The translations under genes and the position numbers were made by a program. The notes under the pieces were generated by a model, which did not search any database, was not told the DNA's origin, and saw only the letters and a list, made by a program, of their open reading frames with translations. Shown piece by piece: positions 45,918-54,313 of a stretch of DNA of 64,000 bases; position 1 is the stretch's first letter; each line of letters starts with the position of its first letter. The DNA is taken from NCBI RefSeq assembly GCF_000178995.1, contig NZ_ADVZ01000003.1:372001-436000 (forward strand), written 5' to 3'. Source of the DNA: Afipia sp. 1NLS2. GTDB lineage: Bacteria; Pseudomonadota; Alphaproteobacteria; Rhizobiales; Xanthobacteraceae.

Positions 45918-47069
45918 TTATTCGGTATTTGATTTCCCTTTGCTTTTTTCGTTTTTTGTCTCATGGCAATTTTTTACCCCGTGAACTGAGACACTTCCGC
46001 GGCTCCGGTATTCGTCGAGGCGCGAGAAGGCATTGCTCACCATGATCCGACTTTGGGCTTGCCGGATGTAGGTTTCGGCGGTTTCTAGCTTCGACCATCC
46101 GAAGATTGCACAAAGTTCTGGGGCAGTTGCGCCGTTCTCTGCCAAGATTACCGCGGCGGCCTTCCGTAGGCCGTGGGATGAACACTGAGGCAGATCAGCG
46201 GCGTCGCACCAATCGCGCATCTTGTTTCCAAGGCCATCGATCGTGAAAGCCTTACCAAGATCGTTGATCAAATAGGTGAGGTCACCTGTTTCCGTCGCGT
46301 CAATCGCCGCGCGGAGTTCAAGCGTAATCGGGCATTCGATAGTTTTTCGTGACTTCTTATTGCGGTTCTTCCAAGCTACAAACTTAAGCCAGCCGTTGCT
46401 TTCGTGCTGACGGCCAATGCGGCAAGCATCGGAAATTCGAGCGCCGACGTTCAGCATTAATTCTAATGCCAACCTTGCCTTGGTGCCGATGGAATGGTGT
46501 TTGCGATAAGTCGCAACCTCATCGGGTGTCCAAGCGTGCCACCCCTCTCCTTCATTGATCTTCTCAACACCGATGGCCGGATTAACGCTGGCGAGTCTCT
46601 TTTTGATCGCCCACTTAAAGAGAGCTCTGAGGTACTTCACCAGCTTGTCGGCGGCGCCAGGAGTTCCGGCGCGCTTGTCTCGACTGCGCTCAACATCTGC
46701 CTGTCGGAATGCCGCGTAAGGTAAATCTCCTGCGCCTGCAGCGCAGAACCGATTGAGAACGCCGCGCTTATCGGCCTGGGTAAGCCTATCGAAGCGCTGA
46801 AACTCGGCGGAACGATAATATTGGTCGCAAAGCCAGCTGAAGGTCTTTTCGCGTGAGGCCTTTGGTGCTGAGGATGTCTCCTTATCAAGTGATGCCAGCG
46901 CATCAAGGTACGCCTTCATGAATTCGGGAGTAATGGTGCCGTCGGGTGCTTCGAAACTCTCGCGAATCCTAATCTTCTTGCTGCTTTTGCGCAGATTACG
47001 CACATAATAACGGGGGTTACCGGCGGTATCAGGGTCGTAAACGCAATATCGGAGGCGAGTTTTGATCAT
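45918..47069 (-). CDS. Tyrosine recombinase (island B integrase)
   Basis: A 383-residue phage-type integrase with Arg in VGARISDACRIG, HGLRKAAA, the HxxR-equivalent region and nucleophile Tyr in ETAETYIRQA. It is clearly different in sequence from the island A integrase though it appears to use the same tRNA. Start overlaps the AlpA-like gene stop (ATGA, 47066-47069). Confidence 0.94.
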   Translation of the reverse strand: MIKTRLRYCVYDPDTAGNPRYYVRNLRKSSKKIRIRESFEAPDGTITPEFMKAYLDALASLDKETSSAPKASREKTFSWLCDQYYRSAEFQRFDRLTQADKRGVLNRFCAAGAGDLPYAAFRQADVERSRDKRAGTPGAADKLVKYLRALFKWAIKKRLASVNPAIGVEKINEGEGWHAWTPDEVATYRKHHSIGTKARLALELMLNVGARISDACRIGRQHESNGWLKFVAWKNRNKKSRKTIECPITLELRAAIDATETGDLTYLINDLGKAFTIDGLGNKMRDWCDAADLPQCSSHGLRKAAAVILAENGATAPELCAIFGWSKLETAETYIRQAQSRIMVSNAFSRLDEYRSRGSVSVHGVKNCHETKNEKSKGKSNTE

Positions 47070-47314
47070 GCGACGATCCTGTCAAAGGGATTGTGACCAA
47101 TATCGCCGTCTCGCATTTGACGCCAAGCTTCGTGAATTTCCTGCACGTCCCACAGAACAACACCGTCAATCTTGCGACCTACTGGCATTTTACCGACGGC
47201 AACCCACTCATCGAATTTAGTTGCCGAGACCGCCATCGCAGCAGCAGCTTCATCTCGCCGTAGGGCAAAGCGCGGCAGAGATAAATCGCGAGGTGTCAGG
47301 GTCGTGCGAGACAT
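47066..47314 (-). CDS. AlpA-like excisionase / DNA-binding protein
   Basis: An 82-residue protein (91 if started at 47341). LRRDEAAAAMAVSATKFDEWV, then GKMPVGRKIDGVVLWDVQEI, is the winged helix-turn-helix pattern of AlpA/Xis proteins. It is coupled to the integrase by ATGA overlap. No strong Shine-Dalgarno separates the two starts. Confidence 0.75.
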   Translation of the reverse strand: MSRTTLTPRDLSLPRFALRRDEAAAAMAVSATKFDEWVAVGKMPVGRKIDGVVLWDVQEIHEAWRQMRDGDIGHNPFDRIVA

Positions 47315-47422
47315 TGGCAATATATTCCGCATTCTTAGCAATGGAGAGAGAATTCTCTGTCGCCGGGGTAGAGCCGTGGAATGCTGCTTCCCCTCCGTCT
47401 ATATTTTATGTAAAACAAAAAA

Positions 47423-47668
47423 ATGAAGACGTCAATTCCTGTTAAACAGAAAAAGAGGGGCCGTCCCAAGACTGGGCAGATGCCGTTCATCGGCATTCGG
47501 CTGTCTCTTCCTATTCAAGACGCGATCCGGGAGGTTCTGACGGATCCCTCGATCCCCTGCACAAATAATTCAGAGGCTATCCGCTTCATTATTCACGACT
47601 GGCTTCGCAGTCATGGCTATCTGACTGGTGAAATGCCGCTCTCCATTAAAAGAAAGCGGGGATATTGA
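47423..47668 (+). CDS. Small ribbon-helix-helix-like protein
   Basis: An 81-residue basic protein. KRGRPKTG at the start, then IGIRLSLPIQDAIREVL and NSEAIRFIIHDWLRSHG, fit a CopG/Arc-type ribbon-helix-helix repressor (strand RLSLP, two helices). Divergent from the AlpA-like gene, it may control excision or mobilisation. Family assignment is by pattern only. Confidence 0.55.
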   Translation: MKTSIPVKQKKRGRPKTGQMPFIGIRLSLPIQDAIREVLTDPSIPCTNNSEAIRFIIHDWLRSHGYLTGEMPLSIKRKRGY

Positions 47669-47757
47669 AGCTTACCGGTCCTGCGCTTTTTCTTTTAGAG
47701 CAGCCAAATATCTTGGTTTCTTTGAGCGGCAAGCGACAGTTAGCTTAAGCGCAGCTT

Positions 47758-47783
47758 GGGAAGTATTTAGGTCAATACTTCCC
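47758..47783. repeat. Perfect 10-bp stem hairpin downstream of the relaxase gene
   Basis: GGGAAGTATT, 6-nt loop, AATACTTCCC. It sits 55 bp past the relaxase stop. No T tract on either strand, so a typical terminator is doubtful; an RNA or recombination site is possible. Confidence 0.6.
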
Positions 47784-47837
47784 GTAACCGTTTTTGCTGG
47801 CAAACATGCGCGGTGCTAGATTTGATTAATCAACGAG

Positions 47838-48800
47838 TTAAGGGGAAATTTTCTCTAATCTAGGCTCGATGTCTGCAATACGTGCTTTCAGAGCGGCGAT
47901 TTCATCTGCTGCGTGTGACAATTTTTGTTTCATTGTCAAAATCTGAAAAGCTTGTTCGTCCCGCACTTCGACGAACGCTTTAATTCTTGGAACCAGTTTA
48001 TTCTTTACATCTGCAACGACTTGGATCCGGACAGCCTCAACGCGCTTATCCCCGGCGCGAATGAGTTCTGCTTCCTGCCTTCGTCGTGCGTCATGAAGTT
48101 TCGCGATTTCTTTTACATGAGCCTTCTTGAGGCGCCATTCGCGCCGCGACAGGCGGCGACGACGTGGTCCCTCACGGGTCAAGCCATGAAATTGTGCCAC
48201 CTCTAACCAGAATTCGTCCTGAAAGTTTCGCATGGCGCGCGTGTAAGCTGACGCAATTTCCTTGCGACTTGCGCCAGCATTACGGGCGTCTTGTCGCGCT
48301 TTTATGCCTGGATGAACTGTCGACAGACTCATGCGCCGATCGGCTGGCAGGGCGGGGACTACGATGAAATGTAGATTTGGGTATTCTTCATCGTTGTGCT
48401 CGACACAGCATTTAAGATTATCTCCGAATTTTCGGCTGAGCCAGGCGATCGTATCGGTGCGGAATGCCAGATAGCGCTCGAATTGACTTGAATTGTCATT
48501 GAGCTTGATGCTTTGGACGGGCCAAGATAGCACGCCTGCCAATAAGGCTGGCGAAGTCCTTCTGTATTTCCGCCCAGCTGCATCGAGAGCGGTGCGTGCT
48601 TGCCATTCGGCCACAATGAAGGCGTCATTCATAGACCCCATCAAAACATTGGGCTGCAATGGTGCAGCAACGTGCGAAGATGCATATGGTTGCCGCGTCA
48701 ACTCTGCCTGGATATCGCGCAGCGATCGGCGGGACAGACCTTGCCTGTTTTGAGCGCCAATAAGCGCGTAGGTCTCGACGTGGATGAACTGACAGCCCAT
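47838..48800 (-). CDS. mob: MobV/Pre-family relaxase
   Basis: A 320-residue relaxase. The metal site pattern HNDEEYPNLHFIVVP (about residues 143-157) matches the HxDE..PHxH motif of MobV/Pre enzymes, with Asn in place of the first usual His in PHxH context (NLHF). The N-terminal region GCQFIHVETYAL resembles motif I. A coiled-coil C-terminus (about 225-320) follows. GGAG is 8 nt before the ATG at 48800. It is shorter than plasmid MobV proteins (400-500) and could be partly degenerate. It would nick oriT for mobilisation. Confidence 0.72.
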   Translation of the reverse strand: MGCQFIHVETYALIGAQNRQGLSRRSLRDIQAELTRQPYASSHVAAPLQPNVLMGSMNDAFIVAEWQARTALDAAGRKYRRTSPALLAGVLSWPVQSIKLNDNSSQFERYLAFRTDTIAWLSRKFGDNLKCCVEHNDEEYPNLHFIVVPALPADRRMSLSTVHPGIKARQDARNAGASRKEIASAYTRAMRNFQDEFWLEVAQFHGLTREGPRRRRLSRREWRLKKAHVKEIAKLHDARRRQEAELIRAGDKRVEAVRIQVVADVKNKLVPRIKAFVEVRDEQAFQILTMKQKLSHAADEIAALKARIADIEPRLEKISP

Positions 48801-48854
48801 TTGGAATTCTCCAATCTGAGCTAAGAGAACACCATGAAGCTGCAAGTGCAAAAT

Positions 48855-48894
48855 GTAGCAAATTGCTACGCATAGTCGGTTGTTACAACTATGC
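48855..48894. other. Candidate oriT: two inverted repeats upstream of the relaxase
   Basis: A 15-bp palindrome GTAGCAAATTGCTAC (48855-48869) is followed directly by GCATAGT (48870-48876) and its inverse ACTATGC (48888-48894) with an inner TTGT/ACAA. MobV origins usually lie just upstream of the mob gene and contain such repeats. No nick site can be named. Confidence 0.45.
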
Positions 48895-49394
48895 ATATTC
48901 AATCTTGCTGAATTAGACGTTTTTTGCCGTTGGGGTGCAATCCTTAATTCGCTGCTCTTCAAACCGGGTCGCAATGGAAGCTCACCGGCATGGAGCAACA
49001 ATGAAAAGGGTGCGCGACGTCGCGCTCGAGGATGCGGGGTCGTGCTTCTTCCAATCTTTATCGTCGAGTCGTGTTTACGTGACGGTACTTTGCAGGAAGT
49101 GCTTAGCGGCTACCGCGCTCCCGAAATGTCCATTCACGTGATGTTCCCGCCAGCCAGATACATGCCTTACGAGTTATGGGTATCCGCACGAGCTATATGT
49201 ATCCGCTGACTTCCTCGTAGAAGCTCTTCCCGAACGCTTCGTGCCATCGATCGCCCCAAAAACCTCAGCGGCGGCGCAACAATAACATTTAGATCTTTGG
49301 CATCCGTCGATTCGTGTATCGAACAGCTTTATTCTGAGTGGCACGCTCTTTAATCGTGATGCTGATTTCGGTTGTCGCCTGATGCCCCGCTCTC
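48895..49394. other. Gene-free stretch downstream of the putative oriT
   Basis: 500 bp with no supported gene. A 23-codon minus-strand frame near 49206-49275 (ending FYEEVSGYI) reads like the tail of a protein but is too short to call. Nothing else seen. Confidence 0.4.
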
Positions 49395-49622
49395 TCAGTG
49401 CCGTGCAAAAAGATCGCTAAGCCCCACGTCAAGAGCGCCCGAGAGTAGTTCAAGAGAGTTTAATGTCGGGTTGGCTGTGCCGACTTCGATCGCGCTGACG
49501 AGGGCCTGCCGAACGTTTGCTTCAGCGGCCAAGTCATCTTGAGACCAGCCTCTCGCAAGCCGCAGCTTCCGGAGATTGCGGGCGAGGTCACGTCGGGCTG
49601 TTTGCGGATTGCGCCGTCCCAT
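49395..49622 (-). CDS. XRE-family helix-turn-helix regulator
   Basis: A 75-residue Cro/CI-type repressor: LRKLRLARGWSQDDLAAEANVRQALVS AIEVG has the classic helix-turn-helix, and the C-terminus is short. The start codon lies inside a 12+3+12 inverted repeat and an 18-bp palindrome lies upstream, so auto-regulation is likely. Divergent from the 49720 gene pair. Confidence 0.88.
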   Translation of the reverse strand: MGRRNPQTARRDLARNLRKLRLARGWSQDDLAAEANVRQALVSAIEVGTANPTLNSLELLSGALDVGLSDLFARH

Positions 49623-49693
49623 TCATGATGATGAAGCATCATCATGAAAATGCCGCCACACGCTTTAACGTGTAATATACGTTTCAACGTATA
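49622..49693. promoter_or_regulatory. Inverted repeats in the XRE gene control region
   Basis: A 27-bp inverted repeat with arms TTCATGATGATG and CATCATCATGAA and an AAG loop at 49622-49648 covers the XRE start codon. An 18-bp palindrome TATACGTTTCAACGTATA lies at 49676-49693, and a related half TTTAACGTG at 49664-49672. The position between divergent genes suits an XRE operator; the first repeat could also form an RNA hairpin that hides the start. Confidence 0.65.
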
Positions 49694-49719
49694 GGCTTGT
49701 CGTTCTTCAGGAGAGCGAT

Positions 49720-50199
49720 ATGAGCTTTTTTCAGATTGAAGGGCAGGTCACGGCGACCGGGTCGAGCCAACACAACCTACACGGCAGGTATTATTCATAT
49801 GTCGAGGTGTTGGAGCCGAATGGGCGCCGGGTCACCATCGAGAAGGTTTTTGTGACGACGCAGACCGATGCCTATTTGGCGGTGGGGACTAACGGGGTAT
49901 TTTACTTTGAGAAGGTCATGGGGATTTTAACCTCGGGACCGAAGCATCTGTGGGGCGTGAAGTGCACCAACGGAGAGGTTCACTTCGACGGGACCAACTT
50001 CCGTTTCTATATGGCACTGCGGATCATGTTTATCGGCATCGTGCTCTCGGTGATTTTTATTGGGATTCCGATTGCGCTCGTTGGGTTTGGACAACTCATT
50101 ATATCATTGGCGACGCTGACCCGGCGGGAGCAGATGTTTTATGGCCCGGACGGGGAAGAGCGACAGCGCCTTCAGGCACGTGAAGCTGTCCGGATATGA
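49720..50199 (+). CDS. Membrane protein of unknown function
   Basis: A 159-residue protein. A soluble N-terminal beta-rich part (1-95) is followed by two adjacent membrane spans (about 97-118 and 120-135) and a basic tail. AGGAGAG precedes the ATG. Its stop overlaps the next gene's start. No family recognised. Confidence 0.7.
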   Translation: MSFFQIEGQVTATGSSQHNLHGRYYSYVEVLEPNGRRVTIEKVFVTTQTDAYLAVGTNGVFYFEKVMGILTSGPKHLWGVKCTNGEVHFDGTNFRFYMALRIMFIGIVLSVIFIGIPIALVGFGQLIISLATLTRREQMFYGPDGEERQRLQAREAVRI

Positions 50200-50699
50200 A
50201 GCCTGCCCGGATTGTAATTGGCTTCTTGTTCTTGAGCACGTCGGCTTACGCCGCAGAGAGCCTTTATACCCGTACATCCGGACCTGAGTGCCGCGATTCC
50301 GGATCGAAGGAAGAATTCAACGCCTGGCAGTGCCCCGGGCCAGGCGGTTATAGCGCTGGGTTTTCCGATGAGGGCAATCTGGTCGCCTTCAAAATTTTCC
50401 GGACAGGTCAACGAGACGACGAGCCTGTTCTGATTTGGCGCGGTGCAGACGACGTGTTCGGCGACAAGCTCGAATGGAGGTTGTCAGGTGGCAAGCCGAT
50501 CGCTGCGATCCTGCGAGCCTGGCGTGTCGACACGGATCAGGACGGCCACGACCATGTTACGCAGGAGCTTCTGGTGGTCTCGTTGCGCGGGCAGCGTCCT
50601 TGCAAAGTGGGCGCGGTTAGCGTCCATGAGCCACATGCCAATCGTCGTGCACGAGCGCTCGCCGACAGCATCGCGCCATGTCAGGCTGACGGCAAGTGA
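50196..50699 (+). CDS. Exported protein of unknown function
   Basis: A 167-residue protein with a signal peptide (residues 1-19, ending TSAYAA). Mature protein has three or four cysteines (PECRDSG, WQCPGPGG, RPCKVG, APC) likely in disulfides. ATGA overlap (50196-50199) couples it to the membrane protein upstream, so the two may act together at the envelope. No family named. Confidence 0.7.
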   Translation: MKPARIVIGFLFLSTSAYAAESLYTRTSGPECRDSGSKEEFNAWQCPGPGGYSAGFSDEGNLVAFKIFRTGQRDDEPVLIWRGADDVFGDKLEWRLSGGKPIAAILRAWRVDTDQDGHDHVTQELLVVSLRGQRPCKVGAVSVHEPHANRRARALADSIAPCQADGK

Positions 50700-51067
50700 T
50701 CGGTTGAATTGGGTGATCTTGTGGGTTCTAGCAGGATAGTCTGGTAGCCCTGCTTGATGGCGACCGGGCCGGAAGATCTGTAATTGTCTGAAAGATTGCT
50801 CGGCCGCATAATGCGGCCACGTCAAAGCGCTCCGCAAACAGATGTGACCGCGCCATCTCCGCATGCACAATGTTGGCGCATAACGATAATAGCGATAAAC
50901 TGGCAGCAACACACAGCTGATCCATCGCACGCGTTAGTACTATTGAAGCAAACCCGGCGCGCGGATCACGCGCTTTTTGCCAACGAGTACATCGCGCATG
51001 TCTGTTGTTGAGCGACTCAAGAATGTAGTCGGCATGACGCTGCTTGATCGATAGCGAGGTGAATAAT
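50700..51067. other. Gene-poor stretch with possible LysR fragment
   Basis: About 370 bp without an intact gene. From 50998 a plus-strand frame reads SVVERLKNVVGMTLLDR before a stop at 51052. It resembles the recognition-helix end of a LysR helix-turn-helix. No start or effector domain is seen, so it could be a remnant or chance. The rest is featureless to me. Confidence 0.3.
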
Positions 51068-51676
51068 ATGAGGAAGCCGCTGCAGAACCCCACCGATTGG
51101 CCGACCCTTGCCGCAATCGTAACATGGGATCAGATCTCGGCAGTTCTCGGTGGTGGCGCGGATGTTAATGCGACCGATACTCAGGGGCGGACTGCGATCT
51201 TGATTGCAGCGAAGGCCGGTCGTTTGGATATTGTGCGTCAGTTGATCGCAGCTGGGGCGGATATCAATAAGCAAGACCAGATCCGGTTGAACCCGTTGCT
51301 GTGGGGCTGCATCGTGGGAGACTTCGACCTCGTGAAGCTGATGGTTGAAGCTGGTGCGGATCTTGAGCGCCGGACACGCTTCGACGGAGCGCCCATCCAT
51401 CCGGCTGCGGAGAAGGGGCACGTGGAAATCGTCCGGTTGCTGGCCGAGGAGACTGACGTGAATGTCAACCACACAAATCTGTGCGGTTGGACCCCGTTGC
51501 TGGAGGCGATCATCCTTAACGACGGTGGTCCCAGACAGCAAGAAGTCGTCCGATTGTTGCTCGCAGCAGGGGCTGATCCAGCCATGGCCGACCAGTGGGG
51601 TACCTCTCCTGTGCAGCACGCGCTGAAGAAGGGGTATACCGAACTCGCCGATATTCTTGCTCAAGCTCTGGCTTGA
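51068..51676 (+). CDS. Ankyrin-repeat protein
   Basis: A 202-residue protein of four to five ankyrin repeats (about 25-190): GADVNATDTQGRTAILIAAKAGRLDIVRQL is typical, then GADINKQDQ..NPLLWGCIVGDFDLVKLMVEAGADL and GADPAMADQWGTSPVQHALKKG. No signal peptide, so probably cytoplasmic protein binding. GAGG lies 8 nt before the ATG at 51068. Confidence 0.85.
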   Translation: MRKPLQNPTDWPTLAAIVTWDQISAVLGGGADVNATDTQGRTAILIAAKAGRLDIVRQLIAAGADINKQDQIRLNPLLWGCIVGDFDLVKLMVEAGADLERRTRFDGAPIHPAAEKGHVEIVRLLAEETDVNVNHTNLCGWTPLLEAIILNDGGPRQQEVVRLLLAAGADPAMADQWGTSPVQHALKKGYTELADILAQALA

Positions 51677-51707
51677 GTGGCGAGAAGTGATCGGTTGAAG
51701 CGATGGT

Positions 51708-52511
51708 TTAGTTCCGCACGCTCTCTTTCTCTCTTTCCTTCAGGATGACCTCGACGATCCGCTTGAGTTGCCGAACGGAGCCGCCGTACCAGTACTGTGC
51801 GGTGGCGCGGTGTTCGTCGCCATCCAGCGGTGTGATCCAGCGCGGGTCGAGCTGGCGCTCAAGGGCGATGCCGGCAAGGACCGCGGGTAGCAGTGCTTCG
51901 AGATCGCGGGCTTGCGGCGAGGGGAAGCTGATCACGCGCAGCCGGTCCCGGAGCGGTGAGGGCAGGGAATCTGTGCTGTTCGCGGTCATGATGTAGTTGA
52001 CGTGCGAGAGGTCGAGCGTGGTCTGCAGCGCAGGGTCGGGATAACGCGCGGCCGTCTCCGGCTCGAAGAAGCCGAGCAGGCAATCCCGCAGCCGGCCATG
52101 GTCGCTTCGGGTTGCGGCCTTCTCGAGCTCATCGATCAGAACGAGCGGATTGGCGTGGCCCGCGCGATGCAACGCCATGAATGGATGGCAAGGCTCGGTC
52201 GAGTGCCAGCGCCGGTCGGTGCCGGCAAAGATCGAACCATCCGACTGGGCGCCGTCGACACGCCAGACAATAAGTCCGAGCTCTTCGGCCAGACGCCTGG
52301 CAAAGCGCGACTTGCCGGCGCCGGGTTGGCCGACCAGCAGGGTGGGTTTGAGCCTCACGCCCCGCTGGCCGATGAGGTCGGACAAGATGGTATCAATCAC
52401 CTCTCGTGCATGGGGGAACTCGAACAGCAGTGTTGCGCGCACCTTGGGAAGCGGTGGCGCCAAGGTGAGCGGCAAAGGCGAGTTGATCGCGGACTTGTAG
52501 GTCCTGGTCAA
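51708..52511 (-). pseudogene. AAA ATPase (Lon-like ATPase module), probably 5'-truncated
   Basis: 267 readable codons with Walker A in LLVGQPGAGKSRFARRLAEE (about 59-78), Walker B VLIDELEK and sensor 1 IMTANSTDSLP, then LPSPLRDRLRVISFP with the arginine finger. The fold resembles the Lon ATPase but no protease domain follows. The first codon available is TTG at 52511 with no ribosome site, and the 5' side abuts an EmrB-like fragment, so I believe an N-terminal domain was lost. It could still be translated. Function unknown. Confidence 0.6.
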
Positions 52512-52549
52512 CCAATCATGGCTTCAACAATGCAGCGATCCTGCAAACA

Positions 52550-52738
52550 TGGAGCCCATGGACTGCGGGCGGGCGCGCAATGCTGGACCAGATGATCCAG
52601 ACCCAGGCCTCGATCATTAGCTATATCGATGATTTCAAGCTGATGATGGTGCTTTCGCTCGCAGCAGTTCCTCTGGTTCTGCTCCTGCGGAATGCTCAAG
52701 CGTCTGCCGAAGGCAACCATGAAATGGTTATAGAATAG
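52550..52738 (+). pseudogene. C-terminal remnant of an EmrB/DHA2-type MFS transporter
   Basis: Plus-strand frame with MLDQMIQTQASIISYIDDFK then LMMVLSLAAVPLVLLLR ending TAG at 52738. This is the conserved end of DHA2 (EmrB-like) drug exporters: an amphipathic helix and last membrane span. Everything upstream is missing. It begins within about 40 bp of the point where the AAA gene is broken. Confidence 0.6.
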
Positions 52739-52930
52739 CTGAACATCTAAGCTGGCGGTCTTGGCAATCGTCGCAGTGATCGCATAGGCCAGCGAAGGCG
52801 GTGTAGCGCGTTCTGAAGCGACTCAACCTTTTCTTGGTCGCTGTGGGATTCCCATGACTTTAGCATTGGATAGAGCTCCGTCTGACCGGTTAATTCTCAT
52901 TAGTTGGTTTGTTTGGTTGGTCTTTTGGGG

Positions 52931-52985
52931 TTGACAGTCGGTGTTTGATTTATAATCTGGTATGTCCAATTTGGATAATCCAAAT
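52931..52985 (+). promoter_or_regulatory. Promoter-like region with palindromic operator before the orphan binding protein
   Basis: TTGACA (52931) and TATAAT (52951) occur with a short 14-bp spacer, so the pair may not be a true sigma-70 promoter. Just downstream is a perfect palindrome ATTTGGAT-A-ATCCAAAT (52969-52985) overlapping TCCAATTTGGA (52965-52975). It resembles the operator-like sites at 58456 and 63821. The rest of 52739-53104 shows nothing. Confidence 0.5.
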
Positions 52986-53104
52986 GAGCGCCGACTCTAT
53001 TTTAATGCAGTTGTTTTTGGCATGAGAGAAACCATTGGCATCTGCGGACTGTGAAGCAAAAGACGCGATTAATCCGCGCCCAACAATCAGGGAAGGAATG
53101 CCAA

Positions 53105-54112
53105 ATGCTAAAGATCAGAAGCTTGCTTTTAATTGGATTGCTATTCTTTGGAACCTGCAACTTCAGCACGCCTGCGCAGGCAGAGACAAAGCATGTCCGC
53201 ATCGCTCAGCAATACGGCATCAGTTATTTGCCGTTGATGATGGTGGTTGAGAAAGGACTGCTTAAGAAACACGCCAAGGAAGCTGGCCTTGGCGACATTG
53301 ATGTCAGCTTCCTGAAGCTCGCGGGCAGCAACGTCATGAACGAGGCACTGCTTTCAGGCAGCCTCGATTTCGCTTCCGGCGGACTGACAGGCCTTATCAT
53401 CCTCTGGGCGAAGTCGAAGGGAGCGATCAAGGCAGTCTCGGCCGTGACGTCGATGCCAATCTATCTCAACACCCGCAATCCCGACGTCAAGACGATTGCG
53501 GACTTCACCGACAAGGACAAGATCGCATTGCCGGCCGTGAAGGTTTCGCCTCACGCGGTCGTGCTGCAGATGGCTGCCGCGAAGACGTTCGGCAATGAGA
53601 GTTACGCCAAACTCGATCGGCTGACGGTTTCGCTGTCGCACGCCGATGGGATGGCAGCCTTGATGTCGGGCGTGTCTGAAATCGATTCTCACTTCACCGC
53701 TCCGCCCTATCAATATCAGGAGCTAAAGACGGGAAAGGTTCATCGCGTTCTGAGCTCCTACGATGTGGCGGGACAAAATTCGACGTTTGTCCTGGTCTGG
53801 GCCAGCGAAAAGTTTCGGAAAGAAAACCCGAAGACATATGATGCCTTCGTTGCAGCCCTGAACGAAGCGATGGATATCATCAACAAGGACAAACGGGCTG
53901 CTGCGAAGTTCTACGTGGAGACGTCCAAGGAAAAAATTTCCGAGGATGACATCTATCAAATCATCAGTAATCACGAGAATACCTTCACCACGGTGCCGTC
54001 TGGTATCAGCACCTATACTGACTTCATGTATAAGGTGGGTATCATCAGAACCAAGCCAAATTCCTGGAAAGACCTGTTTTTCGATAATGCGCACAAGCTG
54101 GCAGGAAATTGA
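53105..54112 (+). CDS. ABC transporter substrate-binding protein (NMT1/SsuA/TauA type)
   Basis: A 335-residue periplasmic binding protein with a signal peptide (about 1-26, ending STPAQA). Its core matches the NMT1/SsuA-like class: RIAQQYGISYLPLMMVVEKGLL, FLKLAGSNVMNEALLSGSLDFASGG. AAGGA lies upstream of the ATG at 53105. No matching permease or ATPase is next to it, so it is an orphan or uses a transporter elsewhere. The ligand could be an organosulfonate, nitrile or aromatic acid; sequence alone does not say. Confidence 0.85.
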   Translation: MLKIRSLLLIGLLFFGTCNFSTPAQAETKHVRIAQQYGISYLPLMMVVEKGLLKKHAKEAGLGDIDVSFLKLAGSNVMNEALLSGSLDFASGGLTGLIILWAKSKGAIKAVSAVTSMPIYLNTRNPDVKTIADFTDKDKIALPAVKVSPHAVVLQMAAAKTFGNESYAKLDRLTVSLSHADGMAALMSGVSEIDSHFTAPPYQYQELKTGKVHRVLSSYDVAGQNSTFVLVWASEKFRKENPKTYDAFVAALNEAMDIINKDKRAAAKFYVETSKEKISEDDIYQIISNHENTFTTVPSGISTYTDFMYKVGIIRTKPNSWKDLFFDNAHKLAGN

Positions 54113-54126
54113 TCAATGTTGCTTGT

Positions 54127-54163
54127 AATAAAAGTGGTTGCTCGTCGGTATCCCACTTTTATT
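54127..54163 (+). terminator. Hairpin after the orphan binding-protein gene
   Basis: Perfect 11-bp arms AATAAAAGTGG and CCACTTTTATT with a 15-nt loop, 15 bp past the stop. The stem is AT-rich and lacks a strong T tract; a weak terminator. Confidence 0.5.
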
Positions 54164-54313
54164 GCGAGCAAAGCTCCGCGAGGCCCAGATTTCTATCGTT
54201 TGGTCTCGAAGCGATTGAGGAGTGCTGGCAACCTGCCTGGCAGGCAGCGATAGATACGAAGTTCATATATGCTCGTGGAGATTTCGATTTCCGATAATAA
54301 TATTGTATGGCGC

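Larger units (their letters stand above)
45865..48894. mobile_element. Island B core: integrase, AlpA-like gene, MobV relaxase and putative oriT (right end unknown)
   Basis: A second integrase abuts the tRNA repeat in the same layout as island A, followed by an AlpA-like gene, a small ribbon-helix-helix-like gene and a relaxase with inverted repeats upstream. I find no third copy of the 50-bp repeat in the rest of the window, so the element may reach beyond 64 kb or its right end may be decayed. The end coordinate given is only the recognisable core. Confidence 0.6.

Noticed and set aside
48880-49209. 109-codon plus-strand frame downstream of the putative oriT
   Set aside because: No ribosome site, no motif, and unusual residue mix; overlaps the inverted repeats.
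52931-52956. Consensus sigma-70 promoter TTGACA/TATAAT
   Set aside because: Spacer is only 14 bp, outside the normal 16-18; kept only as promoter-like.
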